This document shows positions 22,509 through 32,253 of a DNA stretch of 64,000 nt, piece by piece. The DNA lies in NCBI GenBank assembly GCA_010093515.1, contig MU001693.1, forward strand, positions 5,009-69,008. The letters run 5' to 3'. Source of the stretch: Lineolata rhizophorae. Its lineage: Eukaryota > Ascomycota > Dothideomycetes > Lineolatales > Lineolataceae. Under the pieces are notes generated by a model that searched no databases, was not told the origin of the DNA, and was given only the letters and a program-made list of their open reading frames with translations. The position numbers and the translations under genes were made by a program. Within the stretch, counting starts at the first letter, position 1; every line of letters starts with the position of its first letter.

Positions 22509-23594
22509 ATGGCAGGATCCAAGCCCAGACTGCCGCCGGAGCTCATCCTGCACGTAATCGACTGCGTCGTCCCGGACAATGGCACCATCCTGGCCCCGCG
22601 CTCCCAAATCACCAAGACGCTGCTGTCGCTCGCCCGGGCCTCACGTCTCACGCACGCCACGTCGGTGCGCCTGCTCTACTCGCGATGCCTCTACATCGAC
22701 TCTCAGCACAGGCTGAAGCTGCTGCTCAACACTCTCGATGGCCTCTGGGATGCGCGACGCCCGGCCTCGGCGCGCGCCGGGCCCCTGAGCGCGGTCCACG
22801 ACATCCGCAAGCACATGCGCGCCCTCTTCCTCGCGCCCTGCTCCGACAACCCGAGCCAGCTTCCCACCATCGACGACCTGCCCCTTGCGACCTGGATCCG
22901 CGATCTCTTCTCCTACCTCGCGCCCTCGCTGCGCCGCCTCGTCGTCGACCTGCCTCTGCGCTCGCTGCATCCCTGGGACGACCACCTGGGCGTGCGGCCG
23001 CTGCTCCGGCGCGCCTTCCTGCAGCTCGCCAGCCTCGAGGAGCTCGCCTGCGCCCGCGACGACCTGTACCTGGACGTGCGCGCGCCCGCGCTGCGCGAGC
23101 CCTCCGACGAGGACGCGCCCGTCTGGGGCTGCTGGCCGCGGCTGCGCCGGCTGGCCCTGTTCGGCGCCGACGTGCAGCCAATGCGCTTCTGGGCCGCCGT
23201 CGAGCGCCTGGGCGGCGTGCTCGAGACGGTCGTGCTGGCGATGCCGGAGGGGCTGCTCGAGGTGGACGTGCTGGACCAGCTGGCGAGGTGCTTTAGCCGT
23301 GTGCCGGCGGCGGCCGACGGCAGAGCCGAAGGTGGAGCTCGTAGCAGCGACGACGCCGCGAGGACGTTGCGGTTCTTGATCGTCAACACCGCGCTCGAGC
23401 ATGTCATGCCGTTGCGGGCGTCGCTCTGGAAGGACGTGCGTCCGGATGCGGCCCTGCAAGTTGTGCAGGTAGACGTCCCGGTGTCATTCTACGGGGACGA
23501 CAGCGTTATAGATCTCTGTCAGGAGTGGATAAGAGACAAAGCTATTTTAGGCAGCATATGGGACGCCAAGGGAAGAGTTCTAGTGCGGGAATGA
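22509..23594 (+). CDS. F-box-like fungal protein
   Basis: Single exon, 361 aa, start at the ATG of MAGSKPRLPPELILHVIDCV. The opening PPELILHVIDC with following helices resembles an F-box or F-box-like motif. Downstream Leu/Arg-rich segments (LASLEELAC, PRLRRLALFGADVQP) look like weak leucine-rich repeats, a common fungal arrangement. If so it would be a substrate adaptor for an SCF ubiquitin ligase; this is inferred from the N-terminus only. Third positions are strongly G/C. It lies about 150 bp after the MCC-beta stop. Confidence 0.65.
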   Translation: MAGSKPRLPPELILHVIDCVVPDNGTILAPRSQITKTLLSLARASRLTHATSVRLLYSRCLYIDSQHRLKLLLNTLDGLWDARRPASARAGPLSAVHDIRKHMRALFLAPCSDNPSQLPTIDDLPLATWIRDLFSYLAPSLRRLVVDLPLRSLHPWDDHLGVRPLLRRAFLQLASLEELACARDDLYLDVRAPALREPSDEDAPVWGCWPRLRRLALFGADVQPMRFWAAVERLGGVLETVVLAMPEGLLEVDVLDQLARCFSRVPAAADGRAEGGARSSDDAARTLRFLIVNTALEHVMPLRASLWKDVRPDAALQVVQVDVPVSFYGDDSVIDLCQEWIRDKAILGSIWDAKGRVLVRE

Positions 23595-24070
23595 ATATTC
23601 TAGAACCTCAACAAAAACCCATCTACCTAGTTTCTGAATTCCAACGCCTTAGAGCATTCTCGAATCACACTTAGAAATTTAGCTGTTAACTTAAGGTACC
23701 AGGCTAGGGAGCAGAAGCCATCCTTGTGTCCTATGTTCCGTTCAAGGGAGCCGGAATTGAGGTTCGCTTGCAGAAATGGCAGTGCCTAAGACTCCGTAAC
23801 TTAATAGAAGGCTTGGGAGAAGTACTCGTGGGGAAATCCCTTCCGAACGAGGCCGGCTTGCATTCTACGGATCCAAAGGGAACATAAAAAAAAGTTCAAG
23901 GCCAGGATTCAGCGTGTCATATCATTGTAGAGCTTCCTCGCATTCTAATATCATGGAATGTCAAAGGATCATCCTCCACATTTCTGTCATTATTGAGAAT
24001 CGCAATTCTTTCGCCTTTAGTGTCACAGGAACATCATGCATGCCTTTTAGTGCTTTCCTAGCTAATATGA
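23595..24070. other. AT-rich intergenic
   Basis: Base composition drops sharply after 23.6 kb. I see no coding signal. It is flanked by an intact F-box-like gene and a decayed ankyrin gene. Confidence 0.45.
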
Positions 24071-24969
24071 TTACATCTTATATGACCGAAGTAGCGTGAC
24101 CATTTTAGAATAGCCCAACTGTCGCGCAACTTCCAGCGCAGTCTAGCCTTTTGGGTTCCTGATGCTTACATCCACTCCTTTGCCTAGTAGATATCGGACT
24201 ACATCCTCCTTTCCCAACTCCACTGCCTTGTGCAAAGTTGTACCAGCGTTCATCCAGAAATACAACATTCAGGCATTAGTACCAGGTTTATACATTATTA
24301 AGTTTAATTGTGCTCCTCTTTGTAGCAGTAAATTGATCATCTCGACGATATTCTCCACCCGATCAAGGGTGTGGTGAAACAGCTTTCCCTTCCGTGCAAA
24401 CCCCCCCCCCCCCCTCTATCAAGGAGAAGTTCAGCTACTCTAGGTAAAGCGCGTTGTACAGCGATTGACATTGGGTTGACACCTACGAAACACTCTTGGT
24501 TTGGGTCCGCGCCATCATCAAGAAGCCAGAGGGTCATTTCTTCGTTTGTAATGGCATATCTAAAAACGATAAGTCTCGTAGGTAAGGTAGACATACTCAA
24601 CGAGTGACTTACGCAAGCGCCGGAGCATCTAACCGACTTAGGGGCTGGTTAACATTCTATCCAGAATGTTGTAGGGCGCAAATAATGTACTTTGATCCAC
24701 GCTGTATTGCCTCGACGGCCTATTGGCAAGGCGTTGGAAACCCTCGATTCACGATCTCCAACACAAACTCCGGAAGATTGTCCTCCACTGGCTGCGCGCA
24801 TCGACCGGACAAAGTCGCTCCGCTCGAACCCTGAGTCAAATATGCTTCGGAAATGCCGAATTTCTCCATTGGAGAGAGCCTCGTACAGTTGAACGGATAT
24901 CTGTGAATCCTTCTCTTCCAAGGAGAGCAGACTTGGACCAGCCCGGGGGGGTGGAGGTAGGGTAGCCAT
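24071..24969 (-). pseudogene. Decayed ankyrin repeat gene
   Basis: Pieces of one ankyrin protein read in order on the minus strand, from ATG at 24969 (MATLPPPPRAGPSLLSLEEK) to a stop at 24071. Recognisable parts are PEFVLEIVNRGF, GNTAWIK, LDAPALAYAITNEEMTLWLLDDGADPN, AELLLDRG, TTLHKAVELGKEDVVRYLLGKGVD and TALEVARQLGYSKMV. Two introns are plausible (a 47-base one ending before 24640, and one around 24556-24605). The frame is shifted twice between 24730 and 24830 and again at a C14 tract (24401-24414), and in-frame stops fall near 24265 and 24150. The first stop could be a CGA to TGA change, as from RIP-like C-to-T mutation. An active gene is unlikely. Confidence 0.7.
24401..24414. repeat. C14 homopolymer
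   Basis: Fourteen C in a row inside the decayed ankyrin gene. Its length may vary between clones or reads, so it is also a possible sequencing error site. Confidence 0.85.
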
Positions 24970-25376
24970 AATGCGCGTTCAAGTTGAAGACTGCCTTGTA
25001 AAGGGTCAAACGATTCGTAATCGGAGAAAATGTATCTCGTGATCTGGCTTGGCTGCAACGCTGTTTCCAGGCATCCCGAAGCTTATTGGGCCCCTGAATA
25101 AGGGACGGAGTCGGAGCAAATCCTTCCAAGCTTTGCCTGCCACCACCCTCTCTAGGACAACCATTAGAGTCCGTGTCCCGCATGTTGGAGCGTTCCGCGC
25201 CGCACTCCTACACTAGCGCCGAAATTTAGCATGCTGAAGCAAGTTGCTAGCTTAATCATGCATTGGCATGGCAGCCTGCGGCGCTATAAAGCGGGTCAGC
25301 TGCAGTCTAGCGTAGCTTGCTACCATTCCTATTCTTTACCCTCTGAACTGATCAACTCTCCACTTTGTCGCGAAGA
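24970..25376. promoter_or_regulatory. Promoter of the CheD-like gene
   Basis: A clean TATAAA lies at 25285-25290, about 90 bp before the ATG at 25377, followed by pyrimidine-rich sequence. Some minus-strand open frame continues from the ankyrin pseudogene but is not conserved. Confidence 0.55.
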
Positions 25377-25889
25377 ATGGCTAGTCTGTTGAGTCGCCTT
25401 GACGGAACTGGCCAGGTTCTTACAGTCGATATGAATGAGACCCGTTTTGTTGCCGTTCAACAGCGTCCAGCTATCCGTACCAGGGACCTCGGTTCTTGCT
25501 CCTTCGTGTTGATTGCTTCAAAATATGGCGCAATTCTCGCCCATATCTCACCACTGCCACATCAGACGGCAGACCCGCATGTAGGAGACAACCATATGAG
25601 GGCAAAGATGCAAGAGATCCAAAACCTTGTCTACTACTATCGGTCTCATAGATACTTCGCGCAAATGGAGAACCTTATTGTTCGTGCAGTTTATCGAGGA
25701 CAAATTGCGCTGCCAAGTCAGGTAGGCATTATGCAGCAAATTCGTACAGTGCTAGGGGCTGCTCCAAACGTGCAGACCTACACGGTCCCCGGCGATAATC
25801 AAAATCCCGCTCGAGGCACCGTGGTCGTCTTCTCGGGTGGTGATAAACGACCGGGCATCTATGCTGAAGACGCGTCACGGCACCTGTAG
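25377..25889 (+). CDS. Small CheD-like protein (putative amidohydrolase fold)
   Basis: Single exon, 170 aa, ATG within CGAAGAATGG. No signal peptide or membrane segment. The block TRDLGSCSFVLIASKYGAILAHISPLP resembles the CheD core, in which a Gly-Ser-Cys and a following His form the catalytic pair of a glutamine deamidase. The rest is helix-rich (MRAKMQEIQNLVYYYRSHRYF), with a later VVVFSGGDKRPGIY block that could match the CheD GG region. CheD is bacterial and acts on chemoreceptors, so the fungal substrate would differ. This relationship is my reading of short motifs and could be coincidental. It lies in an AT-rich accessory stretch but has a normal promoter and an intact frame. Confidence 0.7.
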   Translation: MASLLSRLDGTGQVLTVDMNETRFVAVQQRPAIRTRDLGSCSFVLIASKYGAILAHISPLPHQTADPHVGDNHMRAKMQEIQNLVYYYRSHRYFAQMENLIVRAVYRGQIALPSQVGIMQQIRTVLGAAPNVQTYTVPGDNQNPARGTVVVFSGGDKRPGIYAEDASRHL

Positions 25890-27135
25890 GCTCATTTATC
25901 GAACGCGTTTCGGGCTTCTAACGTCTTTACAGGGGGGATGTCGAGAAGTTCGAGGGATAAATGGAGACGCTGTCAAAACGGACGATCGAACCATTCGACT
26001 TAAATCTAGAACGTAGGAACGAAGGGAAACAACTTAGAAGCGGAAACATACGGATAAGTGGACCCGGTTTCGATGCAGGGTGCAACAATGAAGTGTTCCG
26101 CGCTTTAGATACCTATTAATGTCCTCTCGAAAAAGGGTCGTCAGGTCAATATTAGGAGCATGACAAATAAGTTCTTGAAGCATCGTTCCGGCGGCTTTGA
26201 CATCGTCGCTACGAATTATACTCGACAAAGCCGTCCGAAGTGAGGAGTCCAGATCGGATCTATCCTCTTGAGCTCCGGGAAAACATCTGGATTTTGCTGG
26301 ACCGAATACTTTTATCCTTTGAGTTCACTCTGGAGAGGCGAGGTGGACCCGACCACTTCTTGCGAGAGGCATATCTTGCAAACGTTGTTCTTAAAAATAA
26401 AATAAAAGTAATCAAGAAGAATAAGAAGAAGAATAAGTGAGAAAAACACTATAAGTTCTTGTTTATCCGGAGCAAGTAGTTTAGGGCACTTAAACGTGGA
26501 AGCAGCGATCGAGTACAATCCGGTTTGCCATCGATTTTGAAGGCAACCTGAAAGTTATTCCTTTGACACTCCAGGATCAAGTTCAAAAATGGAGAGCAAA
26601 TGTGTAGATCGATAAAACGGACTCTAGAACGATAAGGTTCGTTTGATTATCCAACAAAAAGTTAAACTGCTTTATATAATCTATTGATAGCATCTTTTAC
26701 AGCTTTTGAAAGCGTTTCTAAGCACTTACTATATAAAGGTAAGTCTTATATAATGTCTATCCTGCCTCCGCATCACACGTCTAACTCAGAGCGTATACTT
26801 ATGTCGATACTAAGGGCCTAGACTCCGTTTTCAATGCAATGTATATTGTCAACTTCTCTATGCCGCCTTAAATATCCACATTATGTGTTCAATTTGCGTT
26901 ATCGACTAGGTTCTGACAATGCGGGGCGAATTCACTTCACGACTAACTACAAGCAGCCTCATTGGATATGTTTCTCATTTCGAGGCCTACCTTTCAACCA
27001 TTCGGCCCAATGAAATACATATTCCGCCATAAGCCTACCAGCGTACCAACTGCTGCTACCAATCCACTCAAACTCAATGCGCCGTCACTTGCTGGTTTTC
27101 CTTCAAACCGTGTCTTCGGTAGTGAAATGGCTACT
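25890..27135. other. AT-rich intergenic with remnant open frame
   Basis: 1.25 kb with no convincing gene. A 64-residue minus-strand frame at 26034-26228 (DDVKAAGTMLQELICHAPNI) has a helical, ankyrin-like look and may be another remnant. Long AT-rich runs lie at 26390-26440 and 26650-26760. Confidence 0.4.
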
Positions 27136-28477
27136 CTAAAACCTAACAACCATCCGTCCCTCAAACTGGCCCTTTTTCATCTTTTCAATCATTTCGGGAA
27201 GCTGATTCAGAGTGAAGCTCTCAGTATGGGGCACGACTCCATGTTTGTGCGAGAACGAAATGGCCTTGTCCATTTCATCCGGCGATCCGAGCCAAGCGCC
27301 CCGAACACGCACTTGCCTAAGAGCTAGCTGAAGTGGAACTACGGGAATGGGGGCGTCGGGCTATAGCTCACAGGTCAGCTTCAATGCTACGCGGTAAAAA
27401 AGGACGGAATTCGAGATACATACCAATCCGGCACACATCAGGATCCCTCCGAGATCAAGAATCTGTACAGCCGTAGAGTATGCAAGCTGCGAGTCGGTAA
27501 AGACGCAAGCGGCGGCGACGCCACCGTCAGTCTCTTTCTTGAAATCCGCCGGGTCGGCGAGATCTTTGCCATTCCACGTTAGAGTGGCACCTAGATCCCT
27601 AGCAACTTTGAGGCGACTCTCGTCGACGTCTACAGCGGCAACTTTCAGCCCCATCTTGGCCGCATATTGGACTCCTATATGACGTCAAAACCACGAAAAT
27701 GGTCCCCTGGGATTAGATGACTCACCGAGATGACCGAGACCTCCAACGCCAACAATTGCTATCCAATCTCCCGGCTTGAGCCCGCACCCATCCACGGCGT
27801 GGAAGGACGTTAATCCGGCGCAAAAAAATGGCGCGGCCTTGGCGACATCCATTCCTTCAGGAAGCTTTATGCACGACTTGCTGTCCACGACGACATATTC
27901 GGCAAAGAACCCGTCACGCGTGAATCCATGCATGCGGTTTGTTGGGCAGCCACGCGCCATTATCTTGCGGGTGCATGGCTTACATTCTCCTAGATGTAGG
28001 CGGAGACGGTCAGCCTATGAAGTTGTATCGGAATTAAGCGTATGTAAAATGTATTTGACAAAAACGCACCGCATGGATGGTAATATTGAAAATTCATTCT
28101 ATTCGGCTGGTCAGCGAAGGGATGAAACCGAATTCGCGGATGAAAACTTGCCCGATGTCGTCACCTGGTTTGAAATCCGTCACCCCTTCGCTGACGTCCT
28201 GGACGGTTCCCGTTGCTATAAGGAAGACCAGTTAATTTTTTCAGCTTAGCTACAAGTGTTGGCTCTCACTACCTTCATGACCCGGCGTCAGAGGCAGGAA
28301 TATGGCGTAGGGACTCTCTGGGTTGTCTATGACCATCAGGTCGGAATGGCACAGTCCGGCGTTGCGGATCTTGACGAGCAAGTCCCCCTTTTGCGGCTTG
28401 GGAATGGGGACGTCTTCGATGGTAATGGGCTTGCCGTACCCGTAGAATCGGGCCGCCTTCATTGTCTCCGGAACCAT
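27136..28477 (-). CDS. Zinc-dependent alcohol dehydrogenase (MDR family)
   Basis: Exons 28477-28273, 28215-28152, 28098-28070, 27989-27726, 27674-27424 and 27360-27136 give 345 aa. Catalytic zinc ligands are Cys43 (GLCHSD), His67 (GHE) and the Cys of FFCAGLT. A structural zinc set CGECKPC...C begins at residue 99, with spacing x2, x2, x8. The Rossmann motif GVGGLGHLG and the acid in AVDVDE suggest NAD rather than NADP. The third exon is only 29 bases. Intron 2 (28099-28151) has a GCAAGT donor; with a GT donor the structural zinc loop is lost. Reaction: alcohol to aldehyde/ketone, substrate unknown. The start at 28477 has a good AAAATGG context; an alternative ATG lies at 28462. Confidence 0.88.
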
Positions 28478-29395
28478 TTTCAACTGAAACGATGTCGAAA
28501 TGAGCGAGTCGGTTTCGCAGTGGACTCGAGTGCGGGAAGTGGAGTTCAAATACACTCGGACTCTACTTACACAGAGTGAGGCACTTTTATCTCAGTCCAC
28601 ATGCCCTATGCTAGGATTGTCTACCTCGGATATGTGCTAGCGATTTTACTTTACCGTGTTTCACCCACGCAGGTCAACGGAATAGAATAGTTCCTATTTC
28701 CTCTGTTGGATTTGGGAGTCTTTCATTGGTTATCCTGCCCCGCTTATTTCCCTGCAAGAGGGTTTTGACGCACCCACCCTCTGGGGGGTAGCGGGGTGGG
28801 TAAATTGGAAAGCTCGGCGGCTTACAGCAACGGGGGCCTAAAGCCTCGAAGCTGTGCGTTGAAGTGGAACGCCGGTACTTCCTGTCAAGAGGAGGAATTG
28901 GTCGTTGAGCCGGTTGGTTCTTACACGGGCCCCCTGCCGAGTTATTATGAGAGTGAACACTAGGCCCCCGGCCTTTCGCTTTCCCACGTGCGAGCTCGGC
29001 TGACTGGGTAAGCAAGTTGGAGGGAAGTCGCCCAGGATCTCAGGGCCAACGGGACCGACTACAAGAGTGTCACGGTCATACCGGACCATCAATTACTGAT
29101 AATCCTATTGCACTGTATAAGACACGTATGAATAAATTGCATAGATTGCCCAGATACCTTTTTTGGCGCTTACTCCGTATAGTAGAGTGTTTAATTCCGG
29201 TTCAGTGTTAGCCGAGGCTACGTTCAGGGCTTTTACTGTGCGATTGCTATTCTCAAACACACTTGCTCAGACATGTTCACAAAGCTAAAACATCGAAAGT
29301 CAGATCCCTCCGCGAGCGCCGAGATAGCATGCTTACAGGGTACTCGCGCTGACCGCACATGAAGGCATCTAGCCTCCATTCTATTTAAGCCGGGA
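28478..29395. other. Intergenic with a compositionally odd segment
   Basis: 0.9 kb. About 28660-29090 contains closely spaced C/G clusters (for example GGGGGGTAGCGGGGTGGG and GGGCCCCCTGCCG) in mixed-composition DNA, unlike both the GC-rich exons and the AT-rich spacers nearby. It has open frames on the minus strand but no recognisable protein. An inserted organellar or repeat fragment is possible. The rest (29090-29395) shows nothing. Confidence 0.4.
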
Positions 29396-30230
29396 TCACC
29401 TCATCCACGCCTCGAGTTTGTCATCTGGAGCGTCTCTCAGCAAGACGTGCACGTGATCGACGCCTCTCACGCTCTGCAATTTGACCCAGTTCTTAAACCA
29501 CAATACTTTGCTGCCCTTCTTCTTCGGGTCCTCGCCGACCGCCGTCCGAAACGTCCGAGTCACAAACGCCTCGACCTGCGTCCTCGCGTCGTCGGTCAAG
29601 TCTCCGTCCCGCGCCATGTCCGCTTCCAGCGGCGTCTTGAGCCACACGACGACGTGCGCAATGCCAGGCTCGAGCCCGTACGGCCAGTCGTTCCGCAAGA
29701 TCAGGTAGTCGGCCGGATCGGCAAAAGGCTCAGCATTGGCGCACGCAAAGGTCAGCGCGGGGGGTGCAGCTGGCGTCGCGTCGCCGTTGGCGTCCGTGTT
29801 CGCGACTGGCAATGGGGTCCAGCGAAGCCGTTCCTGCAGCAGGTACTTGCGGACGTCGCCGTAGACGGCCTTGATGTGCTCGATCCAGGCAACGTAACGA
29901 CGAGTGTCGCTCGGACGACGGCGTAAGACTTCGATATGGTTCGTGGCTGCGGATGAGAGAAGAGGATAGGTTAGCAGACGACAGGACTTCAGAGACATTC
30001 CGCGTCTGCCTAGCGGGATCATGATGCACGCCGACGGCCCGTGCCACGACATTGGTTAGGAAAATACGCTGTAGCATATCAATTTGAAGAAAAGTTTGCG
30101 ACCGACCAATGGTTTTCCGAAGTTCTTCCCAGGTGTGCGGTTCGAATTCCTCGTCTTTCATCGCCAGCATCGAGGCGTCGATGCGCGCCGCAATCACTTC
30201 CGTGGCAATTGGCGATGCCGCGTCACTCAT
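29396..30230 (-). CDS. NGI1 family (DUF3605) protein
   Basis: Exons 30230-30107 and 29946-29396 give 224 aa. It matches the family named after Candida N-acetylglucosamine-induced protein 1. Marks are HTWEELRKTIATNHIEVLRRRPSDTRRYVAW across the splice, ILRNDWPYGLEPGIAHVVVWLK, and near the end VLWFKNWVKLQSVRGVDHVHVLL. Biochemical function of the family is unknown. The 160-base intron (29947-30106) is longer than most here and its donor is GTCGGT; the join is fixed by the conserved TWEEL...ATN sequence. An internal insertion of about 20 Ala/Asn/Asp-rich residues (VANTDANGDATPAAPP) is lineage-specific in look. Confidence 0.85.
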
Positions 30231-30843
30231 TTCTGCGGCAAGGGAATACTCCGCGGAAGGGAACGGGACGGTAGCGAATACGCCAAAGGTAGCGAGCCGA
30301 GAAGGAATTAAAATCTACATCCTAAAAGAGATGTTGAGCGAACTCGCGGTGAGAACTGACAGGAACGGATTCGCCGAGGGGACGCCTCGCCCGCCTCAAC
30401 GATAAGCGAGCGAACCCATCTGATAGCCAATAGGAAGCCGACTTGGGCTACACAAGACAGGATGGCTTGCCTGCTTGCCTATCAAATTCCAACGTTACAC
30501 TGATCGTTGGTTACTACGTAGTAGTTCGTCTCTCATGTTATTCGCAAACACAAACCGTCCAGCTCCGGATGTCAGTGCTGGCGGGAATTGGTCACTTCAA
30601 ACGCTTCCTCGTCACCAAGTGATTCGACTAAAAGTACGCTCTTGAATGGAAAAGGAACCAGTCCCTCTTGCTTTATTAATGAATACAGATTTCAGCTCAT
30701 GGAAAAATAACTCGGACAAAATAAAATGGTGGTATCTTTATGCTGAAAGAAAATACCGGGCGTACAATTGAACTGCCGCCGTAGAACCTCATCGTCACTC
30801 GCTAAACTCGCGAACAAAGGAAACGCGATAGCCCCCCCTGGGC
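30231..30843. promoter_or_regulatory. Intergenic, promoter of the NGI1-family gene
   Basis: 0.6 kb between tandem minus-strand genes. It holds a perfect 12-bp palindrome at 30512-30523. No coding signal. Confidence 0.45.
30512..30523. repeat. 12-bp perfect palindrome TACTACGTAGTA
   Basis: Identical on both strands; the cleanest copy of the recurrent TAC/GTA motif in this window. Confidence 0.75.
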
Positions 30844-31320
30844 TTAGACCTTAGCCCTGCCGGTGTGCAGGCTCCGCTTGCGGTGGTGGAAGAAGACAAA
30901 GGTGCTGTAGACGAAGGTGATGAACCAGAGCAGCATGTTGACGAGGTCGACCCAGACGGCGTTCTTCATGCGCTCGATGCCGCCGTTGCCTTCGGGATCC
31001 TCGCCGATGTACAACTTGCCGAAAACGCCGAATGCGGCAAGCCACAGCACCCAGAGTACAAAGTCCCACGCAAAGGCGTAAAACGCCTTGATGAACGGGG
31101 TGAGGTACACGAGGCAGGTCACGGCGCTCATACCGGCAACGACGACGGCGTAGACCCACTTGGAATCGGCGTACTTGTCCGCTTTTCGGGCGGCATTGAG
31201 GTCGGTGCCATAGAGGCCGCACACGGTCAGGGCGAGGACCAGCTGGAGAAAGCGGACGAGGGTGCGGAATATCAGGCCGATAGCACCGCCCTGCTTCGAT
31301 TGCTCCGACAGATTGAACAT
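30844..31320 (-). CDS. MARVEL-domain membrane protein
   Basis: Single exon, 158 aa, start at 31320 (MFNLSEQSKQGG). Four membrane segments lie at about residues 14-35, 53-75, 78-98 and 118-140, separated by short loops, the MARVEL layout. The loop GTDLNAARKADKYADSKWVYAVV is characteristic of small fungal MARVEL proteins. The tail HHRKRSLHTGRAKV is basic and cytosolic. Family members organise membrane domains or vesicle traffic; nothing more specific can be said. The upstream open frame continues to 31848 but lacks conservation, so the internal ATG is chosen. Confidence 0.85.
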   Translation of the reverse strand: MFNLSEQSKQGGAIGLIFRTLVRFLQLVLALTVCGLYGTDLNAARKADKYADSKWVYAVVVAGMSAVTCLVYLTPFIKAFYAFAWDFVLWVLWLAAFGVFGKLYIGEDPEGNGGIERMKNAVWVDLVNMLLWFITFVYSTFVFFHHRKRSLHTGRAKV

Positions 31321-32253
31321 GATGGAATTCGTTTCTCGGCCAAAGGTCTCTGTCAACGCTTTAGACTCGAGGCCGCGTCGGACTGTAAAATGTGTGTTGA
31401 AGTGATTCGATGGGTATTTTGAGCGCTCAACGCCCGATACGGTAGCGACACTTTTAAATCTCCCACGCTGCGTCCGCGGAAATAGAGGAACGGACAAAGG
31501 AACAAAGGAAAAGTTGAGGAAAAGTCGGCCAGACAAGCGCAATGTTGGAGGAGGATGACTCTTTGTGACGGGTGAAGCTGCAGCCTGCGCGTGGATGCGG
31601 TCCCCAGCAAAGGTCGACACTGCCAGGCGGCGAAGGTGAAGCGGCGGGCAGTTGGTATTTGTAGACAGCGGCGCACGCGGCAGTTGAAGAAGTTTATTCG
31701 AAACCGGGCGGAGGCTTCCCGGGCAGCGGCTGGAATGCCGCTTGGCGCCGTCGTCGGTCACGTCATGCGCGCGGGCACCGGCTCGCGCCCAATCGCGCCT
31801 TCTGACGCAATGGCGCCTGGCCGACGCTGCGACGGGCGCCCGAGCCAAGCGCCGCCTCGATTGGCCGTGGTCAGTCGCGCGCCCGCCCAGGGCCGCCCTT
31901 ACCTGGCGCCCGGCGACTGGCGAGACGCCCGCCGCGGCTCCGGCCCTTTTCGCTCAGGGTCCGCCGGACTGCGTCGCTCGCTGCCGCGGTCGCGCGGACC
32001 CAGCTAGCCACGGGTTCCACCTCCCGCGCCGTTCCAGCGCCGCGGTCCAATCGCCCCCATGCCAGGGTTTGCGCCAGGCTCGCGCCGTGGCACGACTGGC
32101 CGGCGTGCCTGCCGCAGCTTCACACGCAAACCCCACAAGCATTCGCGCCGTTTCGAAACTAAAATGGCCGCTTCGGCTTCTATTTTGATATCTCAGACCG
32201 CATTCCAGCTGTCCCAGGAACCGAAAAGGGGTCCCTTGAGCCGCATCCTCTTC
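31321..32253. promoter_or_regulatory. Promoter region of the MARVEL gene
   Basis: 0.93 kb, GC-rich in its distal half (31.7-32.1 kb). Overlapping open frames on both strands have no conserved content. Confidence 0.45.
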
